From Streptomyces niphimycinicus (lineage in GTDB: Bacteria; Actinomycetota; Actinomycetes; Streptomycetales; Streptomycetaceae): DNA of 64,000 nucleotides. How positions within the stretch are numbered: the first letter of the stretch is position 1; each line of letters begins with the position of its first letter. Location of the stretch: assembly GCF_018883605.1 (NCBI RefSeq), contig NZ_JAHLEM010000055.1, positions 1 to 64,000 of the forward strand. The letters run 5' to 3'. Positions 1-10,653 of the stretch are shown here, piece after piece. The translations under genes were made by a program, and so were the position numbers. The notes beneath the pieces are model-generated. The model saw only the letters and a program-made list of their open reading frames with translations, ran no database searches and had not been told where the DNA came from.

Positions 1-41
1 CGTGCGCGCGCCGCCATGAGCCGCGCGCGCCACCGGCGCCG

Positions 42-698
42 CTACCAGCCGCGCTCGCGCCACTGCGCGAGATGCGGGCGCTCGGCGCCGAGCGTGGTGT
101 CGTCGCCGTGGCCGGGGTAGACCCACGTCTCGTCCGGAAGCCGGTCGAAGAGCTTGGTCTCGACGTCGTTGATCAGGCTCTCGAACGCCTTGGAGTCCTT
201 CCAGGTGTTGCCGACGCCGCCCGGGAAGAGGCAGTCGCCGGTGAACACATGCGGATGGCCGTGCGGGTCGTTGTACACCAGGGCGATGCTGCCGGGCGTA
301 TGGCCGACCAGGTGGCGCGCGGTCAGCTCGACCCGGCCGACCCGCACCGTGTCGCCGTCCGCGACCGGCACATCGGTGGGCACCGGGATGCCCTCGGCGT
401 CGTACTGGCCCGCGTAGGTGCGGGCGCCGGTGGCGTCCACCACCTCGCGCAGCGCGCTCCAGTGGTCCTGGTGGCGGTGGGTGGTGACGACGGAGGCGAT
501 GCCGCTCTCGCCGATCAGGGAGAGCAGGGTGTGCGGCTCGGCGGCGGCGTCGATCAGGAGCTGTTCGTCGGTGGCCCGGCAGCGCAGCAGATACGCGTTG
601 TTGTTCATGGGGCCGACCGCGACCTTCGAGATCATCAGATCGGGCAGTTCGTGCACATCCGCCGGTCCACCGACCGTCACTACTCCGCTGTAGGTCAT
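42..698 (-). CDS. MBL-fold metallo-hydrolase (glyoxalase II-like)
   Basis: A 218-residue soluble metallo-beta-lactamase-fold hydrolase. The metal-binding motif HRHQDH is at residues 74-79, with GHTPGS (His133), a TGDCLF strand (Asp155) and YPGHGDD (His197), so all ligands of the binuclear centre are present. The architecture is that of glyoxalase II-type thioester hydrolases; the natural substrate cannot be told from sequence. It starts at the ATG at 698, four bases after the stop of the maleylpyruvate isomerase-family gene on the same strand, so the two are probably co-transcribed. The pairing with a mycothiol-type isomerase makes a thiol-conjugate substrate plausible, but that is inference. 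Confidence 0.88.
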   Translation of the reverse strand: MTYSGVVTVGGPADVHELPDLMISKVAVGPMNNNAYLLRCRATDEQLLIDAAAEPHTLLSLIGESGIASVVTTHRHQDHWSALREVVDATGARTYAGQYDAEGIPVPTDVPVADGDTVRVGRVELTARHLVGHTPGSIALVYNDPHGHPHVFTGDCLFPGGVGNTWKDSKAFESLINDVETKLFDRLPDETWVYPGHGDDTTLGAERPHLAQWRERGW

Positions 699-702
699 GG
701 CC

Positions 703-1434
703 TCAGCCTAGTGCGGGGAGGACGGGCAAGGAGCCGTTCGGGCAGGAGAGGCCGGAGCCGTCCGTACGGCCGGTGAGCCAGCCCAGCAGGGCGGCGGGCG
801 AGCCGGTGACGGTGACCGGGGACTCCCCGGGGGCGGCGGGGCGGCCGGTGTGCCGGACGTCCCCGTCACCGGGCCCGGTGGCCAGCCGCAGCGGGGGAAT
901 ATCCGGGCGCCCGGCGAACCTTGTACGGATGAGCACGGTGAGCTGGCTCTCGACGAAGGTGGCGGGCAGATCCGCCACGGTGTAGCCGATACCGAGATCG
1001 ACATGGTGCAGCTCGACCTCGACGAGGCGGCGCAGTGGCAGCCCGGCCGCCGGCTCCCGGACCCCGCCGCGCAGGGTCACCTCGTACGGCAGGCACTCCG
1101 GGGGCAGCGCGGTGGCCGCCGCGTCGAAGCGGGTCGCGCTGGTGCGCAGGTCGTCCAGATGGACGGCGAGCGGCCGGGCGGCGTCGCGCCGGATCTCGGC
1201 GTCGCGCGCCCGGGCGTCGGCGTACATCGGGGTCTCCTGGCCGGTCCGGGCCCAGGTGAGCAGGTTCACCAGGGCGTCGGCGTTGCGGGCCAGATGGGCC
1301 AGGACATGGCCGCGGGTCCAGCCGGGGAGTTCCGAGGGGCTCGCGAGGGACGCGTCGTCGAGAGCGGCGACGGCGGTCAGCAGCCGATCCGTCGCCTCCT
1401 GTACGGCGAGGGCGTCCCGGACGTAGTCGGTCAT
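703..1434 (-). CDS. Maleylpyruvate isomerase family mycothiol-dependent protein
   Basis: About 243 residues. The N-terminal part has the DinB/MDMPI-type four-helix pattern, with the motif [18 protein letters not shown] near residue 40. The C-terminal part carries [14 protein letters not shown], typical of the mycothiol maleylpyruvate isomerase family. Family members are metal-dependent thiol-S-transferases or isomerases; the substrate here is unknown. The reading frame is open farther upstream, but homology to the family begins at MTDYVRDA, so the ATG at 1434 was chosen. It lies directly upstream of the MBL-fold hydrolase, probably as the first gene of a two-gene unit. Confidence 0.82.
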   Translation of the reverse strand: MTDYVRDALAVQEATDRLLTAVAALDDASLASPSELPGWTRGHVLAHLARNADALVNLLTWARTGQETPMYADARARDAEIRRDAARPLAVHLDDLRTSATRFDAAATALPPECLPYEVTLRGGVREPAAGLPLRRLVEVELHHVDLGIGYTVADLPATFVESQLTVLIRTRFAGRPDIPPLRLATGPGDGDVRHTGRPAAPGESPVTVTGSPAALLGWLTGRTDGSGLSCPNGSLPVLPALG

Positions 1435-1664
1435 GACCCGACCGTAGTCCGCACCACACGATCGGGTGAAGTCGGCTCCCGTCGCCCGCAAATCGAATGT
1501 GCGTGCTATAGGCTCGGTGTGCTGCATCCTTAAGACATCGTCGTCGTGCCCCCATACCCTGGGTTGGGGGTTTCGCTCCGCTCCGCCTCTGCTCCGTCCG
1601 GCAGGGCCGCCCCGGCGAGCGGGCTCGGCGCACCCCGTCTCTCTCAAGAAAGGTGCCGACCGGC

Positions 1665-4600
1665 GTGGCCGACCGTCTCATCGTTCGTGGCGCTCGCGAG
1701 CACAACCTCAAGAACGTCTCACTCGACCTTCCTCGCGACTCGCTCATCGTCTTCACCGGGCTGTCCGGGTCGGGCAAGTCGTCCCTCGCGTTCGACACGA
1801 TCTTCGCCGAGGGGCAGCGCCGCTACGTCGAGTCGCTCTCCTCCTACGCCCGCCAGTTCCTGGGGCAGATGGACAAGCCCGATGTGGATTTCATCGAGGG
1901 CCTGTCCCCCGCGGTGTCGATCGACCAGAAGTCGACCTCGCGCAATCCGCGCTCGACCGTCGGCACCATCACCGAGGTCTATGACTACCTCCGGCTGCTG
2001 TTCGCCCGCATCGGCAAGCCGCACTGCCCCGAGTGCGGCCGTCCGATCGCCCGCCAGTCGCCGCAGGCGATCGTGGACCGGGTGCTGGAGCTCCCCGAGG
2101 GCAGCCGCTTCCAGGTGCTCTCCCCGCTGGTGCGCGAGCGCAAGGGGGAGTTCGTCGACCTCTTCTCCGATCTCCAGACCAAGGGCTACAGCCGCGCCCG
2201 GGTGGACGGCGCCACGATCCAGCTCTCCGACCCGCCGAAGCTGAAGAAGCAGGAGAAGCACACCATCGAGGTGGTCATCGACCGCCTCACCGTCAAGGAC
2301 AGCGCCAAGCGCCGGCTGACCGACTCGGTGGAGACCGCGCTCGGCCTCTCCGGCGGCATGGTGATCCTCGACTTCGTGGACCTCGACGAGGACGACCCGC
2401 AGCGGGAGCGGATGTTCTCCGAGCATCTGTACTGCCCGTACGACGACCTGTCCTTCGAGGAGCTGGAGCCGCGCACCTTCTCCTTCAACTCGCCCTTCGG
2501 CGCCTGCCCGGACTGCACCGGCATCGGCACCCGGATGGAGGTCGACCCCGAGCTGATCATCCCGGACGAGGAGAAGTCGCTCGACGAGGGCGCCATCCAC
2601 CCCTGGTCCCACGGCCACACCAAGGACTACTTCGGGCGGCTGGTCGGCGCGCTCGCCGACGCCCTCGGCTTCCGTACGGACATCCCCTGGGCCGGGCTGC
2701 CGCAGCGTGCCAAGAAGGCGCTGCTGGGCGGCCACCGGACCCAGATCGAGGTCCGCTACCGCAATCGCTACGGCCGCCAGCGGGCATACACCACGGCCTT
2801 CGAGGGCGCGGTGCCCTATGTGAAGCGGCGCCACTCCGAGGCGGAGAGCGACGCCAGCCGGGAGCGGTTCGAGGGCTATATGCGCGAGGTGCCCTGCCCC
2901 ACCTGTGAGGGCACCCGCCTCAAGCCGATCGTTCTCGCGGTCACCGTGCAGGACAAGTCCATCGCGGATGTCTCGGCGATGTCGATCAGCGAATGCGCCG
3001 AGTTCCTGCGCGCCATGGAGCTGAGCCCGCGCGAGAAGACCATCGCCGAGCGGGTCCTCAAGGAGGTCAACGAGCGGCTGAGGTTCCTGGTCGACGTCGG
3101 CCTGGACTACCTCTCGCTCAACCGCGCCGCGGGCACCCTCTCCGGCGGCGAGGCCCAGCGCATCCGGCTGGCCACCCAGATCGGCTCCGGTCTGGTCGGT
3201 GTGCTCTATGTGCTGGACGAGCCCTCCATCGGCCTGCACCAGCGCGACAACCACCGGCTGATCGAGACGCTGGTGCGGCTGCGCGACCTCGGCAACACCC
3301 TGATCGTCGTGGAGCACGACGAGGACACCATCAAGACCTCGGACTGGGTGGTGGACATCGGCCCGGGCGCGGGTGAGCACGGCGGCAAGGTGGTGCACAG
3401 CGGGCCGCTGAGCGAGCTGCTGGTCAACGAGGACTCGGTGACCGGGCACTATCTGTCCGGCAAGAAGGCCATCCCGCTGCCGCCGGTGCGCCGGGCCGTG
3501 GACCCCAAGCGGCATCTGACGGTCCATGGCGCCCGGGAGAACAACCTCCAGGACATCGACGTGTCCTTCCCGCTGGGGGTCCTCACCGCCGTCACCGGTG
3601 TCTCCGGATCGGGTAAGTCCACGCTGGTCAACGACATCCTCTACACCCATCTGGCCCGCGAGCTGAACGGGGCGCGGGCGGTTCCGGGGCGGCACACCCG
3701 GGTCGCCGGTGACGATCTCGTCGACAAGGTGGTCCATGTCGACCAGTCGCCCATCGGCCGCACCCCGCGGTCCAACCCGGCGACGTACACCGGCGTCTTC
3801 GACCATGTGCGCAAGCTGTTCGCGGAGACGATGGAGGCCAAGGTCCGCGGGTACCAGCCCGGGCGGTTCTCCTTCAACGTCAAGGGCGGCCGCTGCGAGA
3901 ACTGCTCCGGTGACGGCACCATCAAGATCGAGATGAACTTCCTGCCGGATGTGTATGTGCCGTGCGAGGTCTGCCATGGCGCGCGCTACAACCGGGAGAC
4001 CCTGGAGGTGCACTACAAGGGCAAGTCCATCGCCGAGGTGCTGGACATGCCCATCGAGGAGGCCCTGGACTTCTTCGAGGCGGTGCCCACCATCGCCCGC
4101 CATCTGCGCACGCTCAACGAGGTCGGGCTGGGCTATGTCCGGCTCGGGCAGCCCGCGCCGACCCTGTCCGGCGGTGAGGCCCAGCGTGTCAAGCTGGCGA
4201 GCGAGCTCCAGAAGCGGTCCACCGGCCGCACGGTGTACGTCCTGGACGAGCCGACCACCGGTCTGCACTTCGAGGACATCAGCAAGCTGATCACCGTGCT
4301 CTCCGGCCTGGTCGACAAGGGCAACACCGTGATCGTCATCGAGCACAACCTCGATGTGATCAAGACGGCCGACTGGGTCGTGGACATGGGCCCCGAGGGC
4401 GGCAGCGGCGGTGGTCTGGTGATCGCCGAGGGCACCCCGGAGGATGTGGCCGCGGTCCCGGCCAGCCACACCGGGAAGTTCCTGCGCGACATGCTGGGCG
4501 ACTGGGTGAGTGACGCGACGGTGCCCGCGGCGCGCAACGGCGGGGCGACCGTCAAGAAGGCGCCCGCCAAGAAGGCCGCCGCCAAGAGCACGGCGGCCAA

Positions 4601-4697
4601 GAAGACCGCGGCGAAGAAGACCGTGGCCAAGAAGACCGTGGCCAAGAAGGCGGCGGCCAAGACCACGGTCGCCGCCAAGCGGACGGCCGCGAAGTAG
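1665..4697 (+). CDS. uvrA: UvrABC excinuclease subunit A
   Basis: The damage-recognition ATPase of nucleotide excision repair, about 1010 residues. It has two ABC modules: Walker A GLSGSGKS near residue 32 and GVSGSGKS near 645, with LSGGEAQR signatures near 492 and 835. Zinc-module cysteine pairs are visible as CPEC, CPDC, CPTC, CENC and CEVC. A GTG at 1653 is possible, but it abuts the AAAGG ribosome site; the GTG at 1665 gives normal spacing and begins at [13 protein letters not shown], the usual family start. The last 50 or so residues (from about 962) are a Lys/Ala/Thr-rich tail built of KKT(A/V)A-like units that is not part of the catalytic fold. It faces the kinase gene, with a shared terminator between them. 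Confidence 0.97.
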   Translation: MADRLIVRGAREHNLKNVSLDLPRDSLIVFTGLSGSGKSSLAFDTIFAEGQRRYVESLSSYARQFLGQMDKPDVDFIEGLSPAVSIDQKSTSRNPRSTVGTITEVYDYLRLLFARIGKPHCPECGRPIARQSPQAIVDRVLELPEGSRFQVLSPLVRERKGEFVDLFSDLQTKGYSRARVDGATIQLSDPPKLKKQEKHTIEVVIDRLTVKDSAKRRLTDSVETALGLSGGMVILDFVDLDEDDPQRERMFSEHLYCPYDDLSFEELEPRTFSFNSPFGACPDCTGIGTRMEVDPELIIPDEEKSLDEGAIHPWSHGHTKDYFGRLVGALADALGFRTDIPWAGLPQRAKKALLGGHRTQIEVRYRNRYGRQRAYTTAFEGAVPYVKRRHSEAESDASRERFEGYMREVPCPTCEGTRLKPIVLAVTVQDKSIADVSAMSISECAEFLRAMELSPREKTIAERVLKEVNERLRFLVDVGLDYLSLNRAAGTLSGGEAQRIRLATQIGSGLVGVLYVLDEPSIGLHQRDNHRLIETLVRLRDLGNTLIVVEHDEDTIKTSDWVVDIGPGAGEHGGKVVHSGPLSELLVNEDSVTGHYLSGKKAIPLPPVRRAVDPKRHLTVHGARENNLQDIDVSFPLGVLTAVTGVSGSGKSTLVNDILYTHLARELNGARAVPGRHTRVAGDDLVDKVVHVDQSPIGRTPRSNPATYTGVFDHVRKLFAETMEAKVRGYQPGRFSFNVKGGRCENCSGDGTIKIEMNFLPDVYVPCEVCHGARYNRETLEVHYKGKSIAEVLDMPIEEALDFFEAVPTIARHLRTLNEVGLGYVRLGQPAPTLSGGEAQRVKLASELQKRSTGRTVYVLDEPTTGLHFEDISKLITVLSGLVDKGNTVIVIEHNLDVIKTADWVVDMGPEGGSGGGLVIAEGTPEDVAAVPASHTGKFLRDMLGDWVSDATVPAARNGGATVKKAPAKKAAAKSTAAKKTAAKKTVAKKTVAKKAAAKTTVAAKRTAAK

Positions 4698-4729
4698 CCC
4701 CGGCCCCCGCGATCGCCCTGCGTCACGCC

Positions 4730-4760
4730 ACGCCGCGCCCGGATCGACCGGGCGCGGCGT
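4730..4760. terminator. Bidirectional terminator between uvrA and the PfkB kinase
   Basis: A perfect 13-bp stem (ACGCCGCGCCCGG and its complement) with a 5-base ATCGA loop sits between the convergent 3' ends of uvrA and the sugar kinase gene. There is no T-run, as is usual for Streptomyces terminators. Confidence 0.75.
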
Positions 4761-4778
4761 ACGCGTGCGCGGAGCGGG

Positions 4779-5729
4779 TCAGGCCAGCTCGGAGGCGTAG
4801 GGCGGCTCCGCGCCCGCCCGGGAGCAGGTGATCGCGGCGGCGCGGGCGGCGAAGCCCAGCACATCGAGCCAGGCCGCCTCGTCCAGCTTGGCCAGTGCGG
4901 GGGCCGACAGCGCCTGGTGCCCCGCCAGCCGGTGCAGCAGCGCGGCGTTCACGGTGTCGCCCGCTCCGATGGTGTCCACGATGTCCACCCGCTCGCCCGG
5001 CACCGAGAGCACCGAGCCATCCTGGCGCCGTACGCTCAGCCCCTCCCCGCCATGGGTGAGCACCACCGCCGCCGGGCCCGCCGCCAGCCACTCGCCCACG
5101 GCCGTCTCGACATCCTCCGCGTCCTGCGAGTCGGCCAGCCACCGGGCGTCCTCTATGGACAGCTTCAGCAGGCCGATATGGGGCAGCCAGCCCTGGAAGC
5201 GGGCCCGGTAGGCGTCGGCGTCGGGGATCAGGCCGGTGCGGATATTGGGGTCCAGCGTGGTGAAGACTCCGCGCGCGGCCTCCCGCCGCAGCAGCTCCTC
5301 ATACGCGCTCGCGCCCGGCTCCAATACCAGCGAGCAGGTGCCCAGCGACAACGCGCTCACCCCCTCGGGAAGGGACGGCGGCAGGGTGAAGAGCCGGTCC
5401 GCGGTGCCCTGGACATAGAACCCGTATCCGGCCGAGCCATCGGCCCCTATGGAGGCGACGGCGAGGGTTGTGGGCTCCTGGCCGCGCTGCACCAGCGCGG
5501 TGTCCACGCCGTCCTTCCGCAGCCCCTCCAGCAGCGCCTCCCCGAAGCCGTCCGTGGAGACCCGAGAGCAGAACGCGGTGGGCGAGCCGAGCCGCCCCAG
5601 CGCCAGCGCGGTGTTGTACGGGCCGCCGCCGCGCGCCGGACGCAGCGCGGGCAGCCGGTCGCCCGCGGCGGCGCTCGACGTGCGCTCGGGCACGAGGTCG
5701 ATCAGGGCTTCTCCGGCGACGACGATCAC
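4779..5729 (-). CDS. PfkB-family carbohydrate kinase
   Basis: A ribokinase/PfkB-type sugar kinase of 316 residues. The N-terminal substrate motif is [17 protein letters not shown] near residue 35, and the C-terminal ATP/anion-hole signature is DTIGAGD near residue 248, with the catalytic Asp. Fructokinase is the closest general description; the sugar is not determinable. The GTG start at 5729 overlaps the TGA of the upstream lacI-type gene in a GTGA junction, so translation is probably coupled. The kinase is then likely controlled by that regulator and by the operator at 6932-6955. Confidence 0.9.
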   Translation of the reverse strand: MIVVAGEALIDLVPERTSSAAAGDRLPALRPARGGGPYNTALALGRLGSPTAFCSRVSTDGFGEALLEGLRKDGVDTALVQRGQEPTTLAVASIGADGSAGYGFYVQGTADRLFTLPPSLPEGVSALSLGTCSLVLEPGASAYEELLRREAARGVFTTLDPNIRTGLIPDADAYRARFQGWLPHIGLLKLSIEDARWLADSQDAEDVETAVGEWLAAGPAAVVLTHGGEGLSVRRQDGSVLSVPGERVDIVDTIGAGDTVNAALLHRLAGHQALSAPALAKLDEAAWLDVLGFAARAAAITCSRAGAEPPYASELA

Positions 5730-6808
5730 GAGAGGGGGTCCTTTCCGGGGCGCCCGGGGGTTCCGGGGAGCGGTCGGTCGAGGGGGTGGTCGAGCGGTCG
5801 GTCGGGGGTTTCGGCCACACAGCCGCAGGAGGCGCGGTGGACGAAGGCGCAGGGCAGCCGGACGGTGCGCGGCGGCCGCCCCGGGTTCTCCAGCCGGTCG
5901 AGCAGCAGCCGGACGGCGGTGGCGCCGACCTCCCGGCTGGGCTGGGAGATCGCGGTGAGCCCGGGGGAGAAGACATCCGCCCAGGAGAAGTCGTCGAAGC
6001 AGACGAGCGCGAGATCGCCGGGCACGCTCAGGCCCGCCGTCCGCAGGGCGCGCAGCGCGCCGATGGTCATCGCGTTGTTCGCGGTGATGATCGCGGTGGG
6101 CGGCTCGGGGGAGGCCAGCAGCCGGTGGACGGCGTCCTCCGCGCCCCGTGCCTCGGAGTGGCCCTCGGCCAGCAGCCCGGGGCGGAACGGCAGCCCGTGC
6201 CGCTCCAGCCCGGCCCGGTAGCCCGCGATCCGCTCCGTGGTGGTGCTCAGCCCCGGCAGCCCCGCGACCAGTCCGATACGGATGTGGCCGAGGCCGGCGA
6301 GATGGTGGACCAGTTGTTCGACGGGGCGGGAGTTCTCGGCGCACACCTGATCGTGGGCGTCGCCGACCAGCCGGTCGAGGAAGACGGCGGGGATCTTACG
6401 GCGGGCCAGATACTCCAGCAGCCCGGCGGGCTCGGCCGAGGGGGCGACGATCACGCCGTCCACCCGCCGCTCATGGAGCAGCCGGACGACCTTGCGCTCA
6501 TGCTCGGGATCGTCATGCGGATCGGCGATCAGCAGCCCGTACCCCTGCTCCAGGGCGCTGGACTCGACGCCCTGGAGGATCTCGGTGAAGTACGGATTGC
6601 TGATCGCCGAGACGGCCAGCCCGATCGAGCGGGTGCGCGCGGTCACCAGGGAGCGCGCCAGCGTATTGGGGATGTACCCGAGGTCCTCGATGGCGTCCAG
6701 CACGGCCTTACGGGTGTCCGGGCGGACCGGCCGGGTCTCGTTGAGCACATGCGAGACGGTGGCCACGGACACCCCTGCACGCCGGGCGACGTCGACCATG
6801 GTTGCCAT
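5726..6808 (-). CDS. LacI-family transcriptional regulator
   Basis: 360 residues. The N-terminal helix-turn-helix is [18 protein letters not shown], followed by the hinge helix region [11 protein letters not shown] and a periplasmic-binding-protein-like sugar sensor domain ([18 protein letters not shown] onward). The frame stays open to 6919, but homology starts at MATMVDVA and GGAGGA lies nine bases before this ATG, so 6808 is taken. The extreme C-terminus is a repetitive Pro/Arg/Asp tail ([14 protein letters not shown]) beyond the normal domain. A near-perfect LacI-type palindrome lies 124 bp upstream, which suggests autoregulation and control of the downstream kinase. Confidence 0.92.
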   Translation of the reverse strand: MATMVDVARRAGVSVATVSHVLNETRPVRPDTRKAVLDAIEDLGYIPNTLARSLVTARTRSIGLAVSAISNPYFTEILQGVESSALEQGYGLLIADPHDDPEHERKVVRLLHERRVDGVIVAPSAEPAGLLEYLARRKIPAVFLDRLVGDAHDQVCAENSRPVEQLVHHLAGLGHIRIGLVAGLPGLSTTTERIAGYRAGLERHGLPFRPGLLAEGHSEARGAEDAVHRLLASPEPPTAIITANNAMTIGALRALRTAGLSVPGDLALVCFDDFSWADVFSPGLTAISQPSREVGATAVRLLLDRLENPGRPPRTVRLPCAFVHRASCGCVAETPDRPLDHPLDRPLPGTPGRPGKDPLS

Positions 6809-6931
6809 CCGCTGCGGTCCTCCGCGTCGAGGGTCGTCGGGTTGTCGGGGCCGCCGGTTTCTTCGGGGCCACTGGATTCTCGGGGCCATCGGCCCCTGGG
6901 GGCACGTAACGTATCGCATCCACGGTCGGAC

Positions 6932-6955
6932 GTAAACGTTTGCGCAAGCGCTTAC
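6932..6955. promoter_or_regulatory. LacI-type operator
   Basis: A 24-bp inverted repeat: half-site GTAAACGTTTGC followed by GCAAGCGCTTAC, 10 of 12 pairs symmetric, with the core TTGCGCAA. This matches the usual shape of LacI-family operators with a central CG. It lies between the divergent lacI-type gene and the Rieske gene, so it could act on either promoter. Confidence 0.75.
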
Positions 6956-7035
6956 GCCCTCCCCGGGAGGCGGCGACGAGTGGACGGATCTGTGCCGGTA
7001 TGGTCGGAGGACCCCTCACACCCCTCAGGAGCCGT

Positions 7036-7461
7036 ATGTCCAGCCAGCCCGCCTCCCGCCGAACCCTGCTGTGCTGCGCCGCGCTGGCCGGAGCCGCCGG
7101 GCTGGGGGCGGCGGCCTGCTCCCCGGACGGTTCGGGCCGTACGGCGTCCTCGACGCCCACCGCCCCCGTCGAGCTCGGCTCGGCCGGTGTCGTCCCGGTC
7201 GGCGGCGCCAAGATCTACCGAGAGCAGCGGGTGGTGGTCGCCCAGCCCGCCAAGGGCGAGTTCACGGCGTTCAGCGCGGTGTGCACCCACGCCGGATGCG
7301 TTGTCGACAGCGTCGAGGACGACAAGATCAACTGCCCATGCCACGGCAGCCAGTTCGACGCCCGCACCGGCAAGGTCCTCCAGGGGCCCGCGGAGAAGCC
7401 GCTGCCGTCGATCCCGGTCACCGCGAAGGGCGGACGACTTGTGGCGGGCCCCGACGCCTGA
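7036..7461 (+). CDS. Exported Rieske (2Fe-2S) lipoprotein
   Basis: 141 residues. The N-terminus is a twin-arginine signal ([13 protein letters not shown]) ending in a lipobox-like GAAAC, so it is probably Tat-exported and lipid-anchored. The Rieske ligands are CTHAGC near residue 83 and CPCHGS near residue 99, together supplying two Cys and two His for a [2Fe-2S] cluster. It is a single-domain protein without an oxygenase partner nearby, so an electron-transfer role at the outer face of the membrane is inferred. The start at 7036 has AGGA five bases upstream; the open frame to 6940 would lack a signal peptide at its N-terminus. Confidence 0.88.
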   Translation: MSSQPASRRTLLCCAALAGAAGLGAAACSPDGSGRTASSTPTAPVELGSAGVVPVGGAKIYREQRVVVAQPAKGEFTAFSAVCTHAGCVVDSVEDDKINCPCHGSQFDARTGKVLQGPAEKPLPSIPVTAKGGRLVAGPDA

Positions 7462-7507
7462 GCGGGCGCCCGTGCCTGGAGGCTCCCGACGCCTGAACGG
7501 GCGCCCG
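7451..7507 (+). repeat. 22-bp direct repeat at the end of the Rieske gene
   Basis: The segment at 7451-7472 recurs at 7486-7507 with one difference (GACGCCTGAGCGGGCGCCCG versus GACGCCTGAACGGGCGCCCG). The first copy holds the stop codon of the Rieske gene, so the stop region has been duplicated locally. Confidence 0.7.
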
Positions 7508-7609
7508 GCGCGCGCCCGAGCGGCCACGGAATCCCCAAATCCACTGGACCTCGGCCGACCCCCTCCCGAGAGCCCGGATGTGTCACTCCCCGCAAGTAGG
7601 GTGGTGACC

Positions 7610-9721
7610 ATGGCCGACCCGAGCAGCTACCGCCCCAAGCCGGGACAGATCCCCGAGTCGCCGGGGGTCTACAAGTTCCGTGATGAGCACGGCCGGGTTA
7701 TCTACGTAGGAAAGGCGAAAAGCCTGCGCCCGAGGCTCTCGTCGTACTTCCAGGACCTGGCGAACCTCCACCCGCGCACCCGCACCATGGTCACCACGGC
7801 CGCCGCCGTGGAGTGGACCGTGGTCTCCACCGAGGTCGAGGCCCTACAGCTCGAGTACTCCTGGATCAAGGAGTTCGACCCCCGGTTCAACGTCAAGTAC
7901 CGCGACGACAAGAGCTACCCCTCCCTCGCCGTGACCCTGAACGAGGAGTTCCCCCGGGTCCAGGTGATGCGCGGCGCCAAGAAGAAGGGCGTGCGCTACT
8001 TCGGCCCTTACGGCCATGCCTGGGCCATCCGCGAGACCGTCGACCTGATGCTGCGGGTGTTCCCCGTCCGGACCTGCTCCGCCGGGGTGTTCAAGCGCTC
8101 CGCCCAGATCGGCCGCCCCTGTCTGCTCGGCTATATCGGCAAATGCTCGGCCCCCTGCGTCGGCCGTGTCACCGCCGAGGAGCACCGCGAACTCGCCGAA
8201 GAATTCTGCGACTTCATGGCCGGCCGCACCGGCACCTATCTGCGCCGCCTGGAGCAGCGGATGCACGAGGCCGCCGAGGACATGGAGTACGAGAAGGCGG
8301 CCCGGCTCCGCGACGACATAGGGGCGCTCAAGCGCGCCATGGAGAAGAACGCGGTGGTTCTCGCCGACGCCACCGACGCCGATCTGATAGCGGTCGCCGA
8401 GGACGAGCTGGAGGCCGCCGTCCAGATCTTCCATGTGCGCGGCGGCCGGGTGCGCGGTCAGCGCGGCTGGGTCACCGACAAGGTCGAGGCCGTCGACACC
8501 GCCGGGCTGGTCGAGCACGCCCTCCAGCAGTTGTACGGGGAGGAGCGCGGCGACGCCGTCCCCAAGGAGGTCCTGGTGCCCGCCGTGCCGGACCCGGCCG
8601 AGCCGGTCACCCAGTGGCTCACCGAGCGCCGGGGCTCCCTGGTCGATCTGCGCATCCCGCAGCGCGGCGACAAGAAGGACCTGATGCAGACCGTCCAGCG
8701 CAACGCCCAGCAGGCGCTCGCGCTGCACAAGACCAAGCGCGCCTCCGACCTCACCACGCGCTCCCGGGCGCTGGAGGAGATCGCCGAGGCTCTGGGGCTG
8801 GACTCCGCCCCGCTGCGCGTCGAGTGCTTCGACATCTCCCATCTCCAGGGAGACGACGTGGTGGCCTCCATGGTGGTCTTCGAGGACGGGCTCCCCCGTA
8901 AGAGTGAGTACCGCCGCTTCCAGATCAAGAGCTTCGCCGGGCAGGACGATGTCCGCTCCATGCATGAGGTCGTCAGCCGCCGCTTCCGCCGCTATCTGCT
9001 GGAGAAGCAGAAGACGGGGGAGTGGGAGGAGCAGGCCACCGGGGCCACGGAAAACACGCCGACGGAAGATACGGAAGATACGGAGACCACCGGGCAGTCC
9101 GTCGACGGCCCCTCCGACGGCCCCTCCGACGGCCCCTCCGAGGGCCCCTCCGGCCCGATCGACGAGGAGGGCAGGCCGAAGCGGTTCGCCTACCCGCCCC
9201 AGCTCGTCGTGGTCGACGGTGGCAAGCCGCAGGTGGCCGCCGCCCAACGGGCCCTGGACGAGCTCGGCGTCGACGATGTCGCCGTCTGCGGCCTCGCCAA
9301 GCGGCTCGAGGAGGTGTGGCTGCCGGACGAGGAGGACCCGGTGGTGCTGCCCCGCAGCAGCGAGGGGCTCTACCTCCTCCAGCGGGTCCGCGACGAGGCC
9401 CACCGCTTCGCCATCACCTATCAGCGCAGCAAGCGCGCCAAGTCGATGAAGGCCGGGCCACTGGACACCGTTCCGGGCCTCGGTGACAGCCGTAAGCAGG
9501 CCCTGCTGAAGCATTTCGGCTCGGTCAAGCGGCTGCGCGCGGCCACGATCGAGCAGATCTGCGAGGTGCCGGGCGTCGGCCGTAAGACGGCCGAGACGGT
9601 CGCCGCGGCGCTCGCCGGGTCCGCCCCGGCCGCGCCCGCCGTGAACACCGCCACAGGAGAGATCATTGAGGACGAGGCCGCCGGTGCGGCGTCCTCGTCG
9701 AACGGGGGGACCAGACCATGA
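7610..9721 (+). CDS. uvrC: UvrABC excinuclease subunit C
   Basis: The nuclease subunit of nucleotide excision repair, 703 residues. Order of parts: GIY-YIG nuclease ([20 protein letters not shown], residues 16-36), UVR helical motif ([19 protein letters not shown]), RNase H-like nuclease region ([19 protein letters not shown], and VVVDGGKPQ after the insert), and a C-terminal double helix-hairpin-helix ([29 protein letters not shown]). Residues 470-520 are a low-complexity acidic insert with DGPS repeats that interrupts the RNase H-like part. The ATG at 7610 gives the usual N-terminus [12 protein letters not shown]; GTGs at 7601 and 7604 are alternatives. The stop overlaps the rapZ ATG (ATGA). 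Confidence 0.97.
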   Translation: MADPSSYRPKPGQIPESPGVYKFRDEHGRVIYVGKAKSLRPRLSSYFQDLANLHPRTRTMVTTAAAVEWTVVSTEVEALQLEYSWIKEFDPRFNVKYRDDKSYPSLAVTLNEEFPRVQVMRGAKKKGVRYFGPYGHAWAIRETVDLMLRVFPVRTCSAGVFKRSAQIGRPCLLGYIGKCSAPCVGRVTAEEHRELAEEFCDFMAGRTGTYLRRLEQRMHEAAEDMEYEKAARLRDDIGALKRAMEKNAVVLADATDADLIAVAEDELEAAVQIFHVRGGRVRGQRGWVTDKVEAVDTAGLVEHALQQLYGEERGDAVPKEVLVPAVPDPAEPVTQWLTERRGSLVDLRIPQRGDKKDLMQTVQRNAQQALALHKTKRASDLTTRSRALEEIAEALGLDSAPLRVECFDISHLQGDDVVASMVVFEDGLPRKSEYRRFQIKSFAGQDDVRSMHEVVSRRFRRYLLEKQKTGEWEEQATGATENTPTEDTEDTETTGQSVDGPSDGPSDGPSEGPSGPIDEEGRPKRFAYPPQLVVVDGGKPQVAAAQRALDELGVDDVAVCGLAKRLEEVWLPDEEDPVVLPRSSEGLYLLQRVRDEAHRFAITYQRSKRAKSMKAGPLDTVPGLGDSRKQALLKHFGSVKRLRAATIEQICEVPGVGRKTAETVAAALAGSAPAAPAVNTATGEIIEDEAAGAASSSNGGTRP
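9104..9151 (+). repeat. Four 12-bp tandem repeats inside uvrC
   Basis: Unit GACGGCCCCTCC three times, then GAGGGCCCCTCC, encoding [16 protein letters not shown]. Just upstream, from 9062, the 9-mer ACGGAAGAT occurs twice in tandem with a third partial copy. The repeats lie in the variable linker of UvrC and keep the frame. Confidence 0.9.
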
Positions 9722-10653
9722 CCGAGCACGAGAACCATGGAGACGGAGCGCAGGTGAATACGGGCACGTCGGGCGAGCCCGCCGAGGTGGCGGCCATCCC
9801 CGAGCTGGTGATCATCTCTGGAATGTCGGGCGCGGGCCGCAGCACCGCGGCCAAGTGTCTGGAGGACCTCGGCTGGTTCGTCGTGGACAACCTGCCGCCC
9901 GCGCTGATCCCCACCATGGTCGACCTGGGCGCCCGCTCCCAGGGCAATGTGGCCCGGATCGCCGTGGTGGTGGACGTCCGCGGCCGCCGCTTCTTCGACA
10001 ACCTCCGCGAGTCCCTCGCCGACCTCGCCGCCAAGAGCGTCAAGCGGCGCGTGCTGTTCCTGGAGGCGTCCGACGAGGCCCTGGTGCGCCGCTTCGAATC
10101 CGTGCGCCGCCCGCACCCCCTCCAGGGCGACGGCCGGATCGTGGACGGCATCGCCGCCGAGCGCGATCTGCTGCGCGAGCTGCGCGGCGACGCCGACCTG
10201 GTGATCGACACCTCCAGCCTCAACGTGCATGAGCTGCGCGCCAAGATGGACCCCCAGTTCGCGGGCGAGGAGGAGCCCGAGCTGCGGGCCACCGTGATGT
10301 CGTTCGGCTACAAGTACGGGCTGCCGGTCGACGCCGATCTCGTGGTGGACTGCCGCTTCCTGCCCAATCCGCACTGGGTCCCCGAGCTGCGCCCCTTCAC
10401 CGGGCTCAACGAGGAGGTCTCCAGCTATGTGTTCAACCAGCCCGGCGCCAAGGAGTTCCTCGACCGCTACGCGGAGCTGCTCCAGCTCATCGCCGCGGGC
10501 TACCGCCGCGAGGGCAAGCGCTATGTGACCATCGCCATCGGCTGCACCGGCGGCAAGCACCGCAGTGTGGCGATGTCCGAGCGGCTCGCCCCGCGGCTGG
10601 CCGCCGAGGGAGTGGAGACCGTCATCGTCCACCGGGACATGGGGCGCGAGTGA
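9718..10653 (+). CDS. rapZ: RNase adapter / nucleotide-binding protein RapZ
   Basis: 311 residues. A P-loop GMSGAGRST at residues 35-43, the DNLPPALIP motif, and a C-terminal [10 protein letters not shown] segment define the RapZ (YvcJ) family. These proteins bind nucleotides; in Escherichia coli the homologue controls glucosamine-6-phosphate synthase through small RNA decay, while the role in Streptomyces is less clear. Its ATG overlaps the uvrC stop and its TGA overlaps the yvcK start (GTGA), so it belongs to a tightly coupled uvrC-rapZ-yvcK-whiA unit. The first 28 residues are a non-conserved acidic leader. Confidence 0.95.
   Translation: MTEHENHGDGAQVNTGTSGEPAEVAAIPELVIISGMSGAGRSTAAKCLEDLGWFVVDNLPPALIPTMVDLGARSQGNVARIAVVVDVRGRRFFDNLRESLADLAAKSVKRRVLFLEASDEALVRRFESVRRPHPLQGDGRIVDGIAAERDLLRELRGDADLVIDTSSLNVHELRAKMDPQFAGEEEPELRATVMSFGYKYGLPVDADLVVDCRFLPNPHWVPELRPFTGLNEEVSSYVFNQPGAKEFLDRYAELLQLIAAGYRREGKRYVTIAIGCTGGKHRSVAMSERLAPRLAAEGVETVIVHRDMGRE

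Noticed and set aside
1490..1515. Possible LexA box or promoter (CGAATGTGCGTG, CTATAGG) before uvrA
   Set aside because: Only one half-site resembles the actinobacterial LexA consensus and no matching -35 was found at proper spacing.
1719..4469. A 916-codon open frame antisense to uvrA
   Set aside because: It mirrors uvrA codon by codon, has no family features, and arises from the high GC third positions; many such frames exist in this window.
5468..7609. Long upstream extension of the uvrC reading frame
   Set aside because: The extension runs across the kinase, LacI and Rieske genes with no homology; UvrC similarity begins only at 7610.
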